From the NCBI GenBank assembly GCA_937899365.1, contig CALBPH010000335.1, positions 1 to 11,661 of the forward strand: a stretch of 11,661 nt of DNA, given 5' to 3'. How positions within the stretch are numbered: the first letter of the stretch is position 1; each line of letters starts with the position of its first letter. Origin of the DNA: an uncultured Leptolyngbya sp. (lineage in GTDB: Bacteria > Cyanobacteriota > Cyanobacteriia > Phormidesmidales > Phormidesmidaceae). Below, one piece after another: positions 7,409-11,661 of this stretch. Under the pieces are notes generated by a model that was given only the letters and a program-made list of their open reading frames with translations, made no database searches and had not been told where the DNA came from. Both the position numbers and the translations under genes were made by a program.

Positions 7409-7434
7409 CCCCTAACCTATTAAAAATTTAGGGG
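7409..7434 (-). terminator. Hairpin overlapping the chrA stop, possible terminator
   Basis: CCCCTAA (7409-7415) and TTAGGGG (7428-7434) form a 7-bp stem with a 12-nt AT-rich loop. The TAA stop of the chromate transporter gene lies inside the stem. No T-run follows on the minus strand, so intrinsic termination would be weak. Confidence 0.35.
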
Positions 7435-8717
7435 TAAAGTAGTAGGCCGATCAAACCAGCAATTGGAATAATTAAGGCCACTTCCACTTTCCATTTGAGG
7501 ATTGCAAACAGGGAGCTGGCAAAAATCAGACCGGTAACCAAGTAGGTGACGACGGGCTGTCCCATCTCTAACGCCGGTTGGGCAAATGATATACCCGCTG
7601 TAAAAATTAACCCGACAACAGCTGGCCGCACTCCGTTAAACGCAGCTTGAATAACGGGGGATTCTTTGATGCGTACTAATAGATGAGAACAGGTCAACAT
7701 CAGCATGGCCGGGGGGAAAAAGATGCCAACGGTTGCGACCAGTGAGCCTAAAAAGCCTTTGACGGAATATCCAATGGCTGCGGCACTGATCAGGATGGGA
7801 CCTGGCGTCAGCTGACCAAGTGCGATCGCATTTGTAAACTCAGGCTGAGTGATCCAACCATAGGTATTTACCACCAGCTCCTGAATCATGGGAATAAAGA
7901 CATAGCCACTCCCAAACAGCAGCAAACTCAGACCTGAAAACGTAATGAACAAGCGCGCCAGACTATCATCACTGATAAAGGGCAATGGCACCAGGTATAG
8001 CACTAGAAAACAGCTTAAGAAAGCAAACGAGGCAATGATGTCCCCTTTAGACATGCCAGACCGAGGAGCTGCATTGAAGGAGTCATCGGACAGGGCCTGT
8101 CGCTTGATCTCTTTGTAGTACCAAATGTAGCCGACAATGCCAGACGCTAAAATAATCAGCAGTGTGGTGTAAAAACCACCGACAAACCTCAACAGCAAAG
8201 ACGAAACAACCGCAATTGAGATCGCCCGCCAGTTGCGCACTGACTTGATAGTGTTCTTACCCATGCGCCAAGCCGCTGCCAAAATAATGGCAACCATAGC
8301 TGGTACAAAGGCCATAAAGGTCTTTTCCACTACGGGAATAGACTCAAACCGCTTAGCATAGATAGAGAAGATAACCAGTATTAAATAAGAAGGCAGTAAC
8401 GAACTAACGGTCGTCAGCAGCGCCCCCCAGTTACCACGAATACGGTAGCCAACATAGGCAATGACATTAGCTGCCATGGGCCCCGGCAAAATAGCCGCTA
8501 GGGAAATTCCGTCTAACATGTCTTCGTGGGACATCAGCTTACGCTGCTGCACCACAAAATTTTCGACGACTGAAACCAGAGACATAAATCCGCCAAACGC
8601 GGTACTGCCAATTTTCAGAAACGTCCAAAACAAATAGACCAGAGTAATCTCTTTAGGTATAGGAAGAGTACCACTCGCCTCCTGGGGTCGAATGGTCAAG
8701 ACATTCTTATCAGTCAT
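7428..8717 (-). CDS. chrA: Chromate transporter, two-domain CHR family (ChrA)
   Basis: The 429-residue inner-membrane protein belongs to the long CHR family, which exports chromate from the cytoplasm (proton-linked in characterised members). Two homologous halves are visible. The first has FLKIGSTAFGG (33-43) and the LPGP motif at 77-80, followed by NVIAYVGYRIRGNWGAL. The second has LLLFGSGYVFIP (265-276) and TPGP at 304-307, followed by IGYSVKGFLGSLVATVG. Ten or more hydrophobic helices are evident, and the halves are joined by a charged loop near 201-225. I chose ATG 8717; the frame also stays open to a TTG at 8753, but that adds an unlikely N-terminus and has no ribosome-binding site. No chrB or other resistance gene is adjacent. 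Whether it confers chromate or sulfate-analogue resistance here is inferred from the family. Confidence 0.93.
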   Translation of the reverse strand: MTDKNVLTIRPQEASGTLPIPKEITLVYLFWTFLKIGSTAFGGFMSLVSVVENFVVQQRKLMSHEDMLDGISLAAILPGPMAANVIAYVGYRIRGNWGALLTTVSSLLPSYLILVIFSIYAKRFESIPVVEKTFMAFVPAMVAIILAAAWRMGKNTIKSVRNWRAISIAVVSSLLLRFVGGFYTTLLIILASGIVGYIWYYKEIKRQALSDDSFNAAPRSGMSKGDIIASFAFLSCFLVLYLVPLPFISDDSLARLFITFSGLSLLLFGSGYVFIPMIQELVVNTYGWITQPEFTNAIALGQLTPGPILISAAAIGYSVKGFLGSLVATVGIFFPPAMLMLTCSHLLVRIKESPVIQAAFNGVRPAVVGLIFTAGISFAQPALEMGQPVVTYLVTGLIFASSLFAILKWKVEVALIIPIAGLIGLLLYP

Positions 8718-8758
8718 AGAAGCACCGCGAATAAAATTTGCTGACCCAGGCAAATCCC

Positions 8759-8784
8759 AGGCTAAATTAGTAGATTGTTAGCCT
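8759..8784. promoter_or_regulatory. Inverted repeat upstream of chrA, possible operator
   Basis: Perfect 7-bp arms AGGCTAA (8759-8765) and TTAGCCT (8778-8784) with a 12-nt spacer lie about 42-67 nt upstream of the chrA ATG, where a promoter or leader is expected. Next to it, CCCAGGCAAAT and CCCAGGCTAAAT form an imperfect direct repeat (8745-8767). Regulator binding is inferred from position and symmetry only. Confidence 0.35.
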
Positions 8785-9454
8785 AAGAATCTTTTGTTGC
8801 GTAGAGGTCCCTGACTATGTAAGTAACTACAGCCAGGAATCGTATATCGTATGTTGAAAAACAATACTCAAATACAAATCTCTCAGCCCACTCGGCTGAC
8901 TCTAAAACGTAGACTTAAGCTGTTTAGCGTGAACAACAACCTCTGCCTGACGCGATAGTGACAAATAGGTTAAAGAGATAGCACAGGGGTAACGTCTACA
9001 GAGTTAACCCACGAATATAAACGTCTACAGGTAAGCGTGGAGACTGACATAAAATTAAAATCATGGTGATGCAACAACCTTCAGGACTTAAAAAGAACAC
9101 CTCAGACAACAACTCCTATTACCCAGCACTCAGCAAATGTGGATGCAGACTAAAAAAAGATGTATGACGGTTGACCCTTCAACAGTTAACACTAGAAAGC
9201 AAAGTATCAATTTTTACTAGGAAAAGCACATCCTTAGAACTTAAGATGCGATTACATCCGCTAAAGGTATGCCCAACCCCAAAAATATGAAGCTTTGAAC
9301 TTTTTTTGGCACTAAACGTTAAGAGATATATTAGCAGCTTTTTCTAATTTTATTAACTACCAATTTTGGCTCAGGAAAACTGTGCGTATGGCAGTAGAAC
9401 GCTATCGCTTCAAATAAGTCAAACGCCTTGAATATCAAGGACTAAGCAGGATTT

Positions 9455-9613
9455 ATGGCATCAAAATCAAAAGTGGAGGCGATTGCTGCTCAGAGCAACA
9501 CAGGGATGCATCTATTTTTTTGTGTTGGCTATATTTTTCTGATTCTCTACGCAAAATCAGTGGTGACGACCCATACGTTTTTTCGTGTATGGGCTGGGAA
9601 TGGCAACGTTTAA
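9455..9613 (+). CDS. Possible 52-residue small membrane protein
   Basis: The ATG at 9455 is preceded by AGG with a short spacing (AGCAGGATTT). The frame encodes 52 residues: a polar N-terminus MASKSKVEAIAAQSNTG, then a hydrophobic stretch HLFFCVGYIFLILYA (about 19-33) suited to one membrane helix, then a short polar tail. I do not recognise the sequence. A 62-codon ORF overlaps it on the other strand, so coding is unproven; composition and the plausible start make it slightly better than background. Confidence 0.25.
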   Translation: MASKSKVEAIAAQSNTGMHLFFCVGYIFLILYAKSVVTTHTFFRVWAGNGNV

Positions 9614-9794
9614 GGGCTGAATGGCCAAAACATAATCGCATACCCCATCGTTCCTGACTTAGTCAGGGGCTAACCAAATGGAGGTTCTTAGCCATTCGCT
9701 TAATCACAGAGCAACCCCACATGAATGGCTATCGATAGGTGCCGATGGCAAGTCAGGTCAGCTAGGGTTGTCAGCGCTCATCAATGTTGTGAAC

Positions 9795-9826
9795 TAGGTG
9801 CGTCAAGCTATAGGTGCGCCAAGCTA
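9795..9826. repeat. Two tandem copies of a 16-bp unit
   Basis: TAGGTGCGTCAAGCTA (9795-9810) is followed directly by TAGGTGCGCCAAGCTA (9811-9826), with one mismatch. This is a short tandem duplication in the gene-free stretch. Confidence 0.7.
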
Positions 9827-9888
9827 TAACGTTAGGCGGTCAGGGATAGGCGTTGCTAAGGCATTGGCAACCAAATCTACCGCTAACC

Positions 9889-9922
9889 CCGATAGGGGCA
9901 TTGCATGCAATGCCCCTATCGG
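9889..9922. repeat. Perfect 34-nt palindrome
   Basis: The sequence from CCGATAGGGGC (9889) to GCCCCTATCGG (9922) is identical to its reverse complement over all 34 nt, centred on TGCATGCA. As RNA or cruciform DNA it would form a stem of about 15 bp with a minimal loop. No T-run follows on either strand. It is not in a recognisable gene. Confidence 0.85.
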
Positions 9923-10091
9923 ATGTCTTTACCTGGACCTTTATTTTTGTGCAGTCCTGTAACCTGACAGATGCTGTATCAATCGTAACCTCGTATCTTA
10001 GCCAAACACGTAATGTTGCCATTAACACTACACAGAACTCAGTAGATCATCCTCTTTAAGATGCGAAAGGATAGTTGAACTTCTGTGTTTT

Positions 10092-10165
10092 GCCCTCAAA
10101 GCCCCCTTGTTGATACTGTTGAGGGCTTGGGCTCTAGTCTCCTCCAACAGTATCAACAAGGGGGC
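10092..10165. repeat. 21-bp-arm hairpin downstream of the CBS-CP12 gene
   Basis: Perfect 21-nt arms at 10101-10121 and 10145-10165 (GCCCCCTTG...ACTGTTG and its complement) enclose a 23-nt loop, and with one bulge the stem extends by GAGG/CCTC. A competing 8-bp stem pairs GCCCTCAA (10092-10099) with TTGAGGGC (10119-10126), using part of the left arm. It lies 33 nt past the CBS-CP12 stop, so a transcription stop or 3'-end protector on the minus strand is plausible. The absence of a T-run and the unusual stem length also fit a foldback or mobile-element end. Confidence 0.75.
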
Positions 10166-10197
10166 ATCATATCTGGTAGCTAATTGGGAATTCCTGC

Positions 10198-10746
10198 TTA
10201 ACTACCTTTGGCAGCTTTTTGATGAGACGCTGTTGCTTGTAGTTCTTCCACTACGTCCCATGCTGCGGCACAGGCCGGTGATGTTGCCCCCTGATCGGCA
10301 CAAATCTTGCGAGCTTCCTGACGGGCAACATCGATTTCATCCTCAATAAACAAGCGCTTTGGCTTCTCCACAAAATCGCTTTTAAGCAAAATATCTGAGA
10401 TTGAAATCACCCCCAGCAGCCGACCTTGCACCACAGGAGCCCGGCGAATTTTTGTATTGGCAAACAGGCGAGCAACGTACTCTACACCTAAATCGGGAGA
10501 TACCACGATGCAAGGCTTGGTCATAATCTCAAACACTCGCATTTCCTTAGGATTCTTGCCATAGGCGGCGACCTTGTACACAATATCCGTCTCTGTCACC
10601 ATGCCGTAGGGATCTGCCTCGTCACGACGGTCCACAATCAGCGCCCGCAGCCCTTTTTCTTTCATCAGCGCAACGGCGTCGGCTACCGTTGCCGAACCGC
10701 TAATGGTGATGACATCAGCCGTCATTATGTCCTTTGCCTGCATCAT
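10198..10746 (-). CDS. CBS-CP12 fusion protein
   Basis: The 182-residue protein joins two CBS motifs to a CP12 tail. CBS1 spans about 1-60 (MTADVITISGSATVADAVAL ... GMVTETDIV) and CBS2 about 70-128 (IMTKPCIVV ... GVISISDIL). The tail (about 134-180) contains ARKICADQGATSPACAAAWD and VEELQA, the CP12 core, with Cys149 and Cys159 as the N-terminal redox pair. The C-terminal Cys pair and GAPDH-binding end of classical CP12 are absent. CBS pairs bind adenylates; CP12 is a thioredoxin-controlled Calvin-cycle regulator. A Microcystis CBS-CP12 is known to form hexamers and lower phosphoribulokinase activity with AMP, so a similar soluble role is inferred. ATG 10746 is preceded by AAGGA at suitable spacing. 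The gene lies 114 nt downstream of a CBS-only paralogue. Confidence 0.93.
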   Translation of the reverse strand: MMQAKDIMTADVITISGSATVADAVALMKEKGLRALIVDRRDEADPYGMVTETDIVYKVAAYGKNPKEMRVFEIMTKPCIVVSPDLGVEYVARLFANTKIRRAPVVQGRLLGVISISDILLKSDFVEKPKRLFIEDEIDVARQEARKICADQGATSPACAAAWDVVEELQATASHQKAAKGS

Positions 10747-10784
10747 AGTTTCCCTGTCCTTACGTTAAAAATTCCATAGACAAA

Positions 10785-10812
10785 AGAGATTCTCTTTATC
10801 ATGAGAATCTCT
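10785..10812 (-). terminator. Hairpin between the two CBS genes
   Basis: Perfect 10-bp arms AGAGATTCTC (10785-10794) and GAGAATCTCT (10803-10812) flank an 8-nt loop. On the minus strand the stem ends in TTTT, a short U-tract. It may partly terminate transcription from the CBS-only gene or attenuate the CBS-CP12 gene. Confidence 0.5.
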
Positions 10813-10860
10813 CAATTTATCTTTTAATCAACCCTCTGAGTGGCCAGGCGATTGACTGCT

Positions 10861-11322
10861 CTAAACATCATACTCTCGTTCTTGTAGAACCTCTGGGTCG
10901 TCCATATAGGATCCTTGCCCGTAGAAGTCTTTTTTAGGTTTTTCCACAAAATCGCTCTTACGCAGAATGTCTGAAATTGAAATCACCCCTAATAAACGGC
11001 CCTGTACAACAGGAGCACGGCGGATCTTAGTATTGGCAAAGAGGCGGGCAACATACTCTACGCCCAATTCTGGTGTGACCACAATGCAGGGCTTAGTCAT
11101 GATCTGATAAACCCGCATTTCCTTTGGATCATGGCCATGGGCGGCAACCTTATAAACAATATCTGTCTCCGTTACCATGCCATAGGGATCATCTTCGTTG
11201 CGACGGTCTACAATCAGCGCTCGCAACCCTTTTTCTTTCATCAGTGCAACGGCTTCGGCCACCGTTGCTGAACCACTGATAGAGACCACAGTTTTGGTCA
11301 TAATTTCCCGTGCTGCCATCAT
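10861..11322 (-). CDS. Stand-alone tandem CBS-domain protein
   Basis: The 153-residue soluble protein consists of two CBS motifs. CBS1 holds SISGSATVAEAVALMKEKG and GMVTETDIVYKV; CBS2 holds IMTKPCIVV and LLGVISISDIL. A short acidic tail replaces the CP12 domain. Over about 130 aligned residues it is roughly 86% identical by eye to the CBS part of the neighbouring CBS-CP12 protein. CBS pairs usually bind AMP, ADP or ATP and regulate a partner; no partner domain is present here. The start is ATG 11322: AAGGAG (11337-11332) lies 9 nt upstream, and the resulting N-terminus MMAAREIMT aligns with MMQAKDIMT of the paralogue. A longer frame opens at TTG 11346, but that start would place the SD inside the gene. 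A shared adenylate signal, or mixed oligomers with the paralogue, is inferred. Confidence 0.9.
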   Translation of the reverse strand: MMAAREIMTKTVVSISGSATVAEAVALMKEKGLRALIVDRRNEDDPYGMVTETDIVYKVAAHGHDPKEMRVYQIMTKPCIVVTPELGVEYVARLFANTKIRRAPVVQGRLLGVISISDILRKSDFVEKPKKDFYGQGSYMDDPEVLQEREYDV

Positions 11323-11331
11323 TGTCGTCAT

Positions 11332-11337
11332 CTCCTT
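11332..11337 (-). promoter_or_regulatory. Shine-Dalgarno deciding the CBS start
   Basis: The minus strand reads AAGGAG here, followed by ATGACGACA and then ATGATG. The spacing to the ATG at 11322 is 9 nt, which fixes that ATG as the start and rules against the upstream TTG and the ATG directly abutting the SD. Confidence 0.8.
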
Positions 11338-11359
11338 ATTTGCCAATCACATAGTTAAA

Positions 11360-11455
11360 CGTTGCTGATTTTGGTAGTGATTTAATCTGCAAGATCCTGA
11401 CACAGTGGCCTTTTTCTAGATCACGTCACTAATTCAATCTTTAAAGTCAGCAACG
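11360..11455. repeat. Long-span inverted repeat upstream of the CBS genes
   Basis: Perfect 9-bp arms CGTTGCTGA (11360-11368) and TCAGCAACG (11447-11455) enclose 78 nt, with an inner TAGTGA/TCACTA pair in matching order. It lies in the leader or promoter region of the CBS genes. Its arm sequence GTTGCTGA/TCAGCAAC is the same as in the hairpin at 1080-1148. Confidence 0.45.
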
Positions 11456-11490
11456 ACAGCATTTACTCCAGAAGGGCTTTATGTAGCACC

Positions 11491-11518
11491 CGCCCCTAAA
11501 ACCACGCCCCTAAAACCC
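11491..11518. repeat. Two tandem copies of a 14-bp unit
   Basis: CGCCCCTAAAACCA (11491-11504) is followed by CGCCCCTAAAACCC (11505-11518). The second copy contains the stop codon of the partial reading frame to its right, so the duplication sits at that gene's 3' end. Confidence 0.7.
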
Positions 11519-11661
11519 AGCCATATAAGCCTCCAGCACCGCATCACCTTTTGGGCATAGCATCATCAAATAATCGCATTGGTCGCAGACAGTCCTGGTT
11601 ACACAGGCATTAGATCCACATCGTTGAGACACCTGGTCAGAAAACAGACTGATAACTAAAA
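11510..11661 (-). CDS. C-terminal end of an unidentified Cys-rich protein (partial)
   Basis: The minus strand is open from the window edge to a TAG at 11512-11510, giving 49 residues. The peptide contains five cysteines, in SQRCGSNACVTRTVCDQC and DYLMMLCP, and ends KGDAVLEAYMAGF. The CxxC pair (CDQC) and even hydrophobic and charged composition look coding, and the other frames here are interrupted. I do not recognise the family. Metal binding or disulfides are possible from the cysteines alone. It would be the gene upstream of the CBS pair, on the same strand, with 187 nt between. Confidence 0.4.
   Translation of the reverse strand, partial: LVISLFSDQVSQRCGSNACVTRTVCDQCDYLMMLCPKGDAVLEAYMAGF

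Larger units (their letters stand above)
5927..7427. other. Gene-poor intergenic stretch
   Basis: About 1.5 kb between the operon and the chromate transporter has no gene I can support. Opposing ORFs of about 100 codons at 6336-6658 overlap almost completely, have poor start sites, resemble no family I know, and contain a perfect 7-bp hairpin (AGCTTCC 6352-6358 / GGAAGCT 6364-6370). The promoter of the operon must lie in the left part; only a weak minus-strand candidate is visible (TTGCAA at 5996-5991 with TATTTA at 5971-5966, spacing 19). Other small stems are a 7-bp hairpin at 6999-7015 (CTTCCCC/GGGGAAG) and a G-U-containing stem starting near 7036. The stretch may hold decayed coding or mobile sequence. 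Confidence 0.5.
8785..10197. other. Gene-poor, hairpin-rich intergenic stretch
   Basis: About 1.4 kb between chrA and the CBS-CP12 gene has no gene I can identify. It holds an 11-bp direct repeat AACGTCTACAG (8991-9001 and 9020-9030). Small perfect hairpins are CCTTGA-ATA-TCAAGG (9426-9440), CCCATAC/GTATGGG (9570-9593) and CCTGAC-TTA-GTCAGG (9653-9667). Larger structures are listed separately. ORFs of 60-80 codons here are overlapping and unconvincing. Decayed mobile DNA or a set of regulatory RNAs would both fit; nothing decides. Confidence 0.5.

Noticed and set aside
8718..8753. Longer chrA start at TTG 8753
   Set aside because: It lacks a ribosome-binding site and adds residues with no family support; ATG 8717 is preferred.
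8991..9030. Direct repeat AACGTCTACAG as a CRISPR or iteron array
   Set aside because: Only two 11-bp copies are present, with no further units or associated cas or replication genes.
9828..9840. GTTAGGC (and GTTAGGT near 6705) as integron attC core sites
   Set aside because: No matching complementary core or attC-like fold at a proper distance, and no integrase or cassette ORF.
9840..10059. Overlapping ORFs of 62-68 codons around the 34-nt palindrome
   Set aside because: Their apparent open frames run through the palindrome on both strands and show no protein-like features.
11323..11346. Longer CBS start at TTG 11346
   Set aside because: A strong AAGGAG lies inside that extension, correctly spaced from ATG 11322, and the paralogue aligns from that ATG.

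Overview
The window looks like a piece of a cyanobacterial chromosome. The evidence is a Hmp/Pil/Pix-type chemotaxis-like operon headed by a PATAN-REC (PatA-family) regulator, a CBS-CP12 fusion protein (a family known only from cyanobacteria), and two copies of the cyanobacterial octamer GCGATCGC (HIP1) at 3593-3600 and 7822-7829. All well-supported genes lie on the minus strand. I cannot name the genus; the mix suggests a motile or surface-associated cyanobacterium.

Layout, in minus-strand transcription order from the right edge. (1) 11510-11661: the C-terminal end of an unidentified Cys-rich reading frame that enters from outside the window. (2) 10198-11322: two tandem CBS-domain genes. The first (10861-11322) is CBS-only. 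The second (10198-10746) is a paralogue carrying a CP12 tail. A 10-bp-stem hairpin lies between them, and a 21-bp-arm hairpin follows the second. (3) 8718-10197: about 1.5 kb without a convincing gene but rich in inverted repeats, including a perfect 34-nt palindrome, plus one weak 52-codon plus-strand ORF. (4) 7428-8717: a full-length two-domain ChrA-type chromate transporter. (5) 5927-7427: about 1.5 kb without a convincing gene, holding several inverted repeats and a thrice-repeated 10-11 bp motif. (6) 1-5926: the signalling operon, ordered PATAN-REC regulator, CheY-like receiver, CheW-like adaptor, transmembrane chemoreceptor, and the N-terminal 340 codons of a CheA-type kinase that runs off the left edge.

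How the genes work together. The operon has the full set for a cyanobacterial type IV pilus/taxis pathway. The dCache-like sensor of the receptor reads an external signal. The CheW-like protein couples receptor to kinase. The kinase takes phosphate on an Hpt histidine and passes it to the CheY-like protein and to the receiver of the PATAN-REC protein, which act on pilus motor function or polarity. The receptor has no GAF/phytochrome domain, so the locus resembles Pil/Hmp loci more than the light-sensing Pix locus. The CBS and CBS-CP12 pair is a separate module that probably senses adenylates and, through CP12, may regulate Calvin-cycle enzymes. ChrA stands alone with no visible chrB or regulator gene.

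The most notable observations are the tandem CBS / CBS-CP12 paralogues, the long perfect inverted repeats in the gene-free stretches, matching GTTGCTGA/TCAGCAAC arms at two distant inverted repeats, and an Arg-to-His change in the chemoreceptor signalling tip. I found no CRISPR array, tRNA, rRNA or intact transposase.
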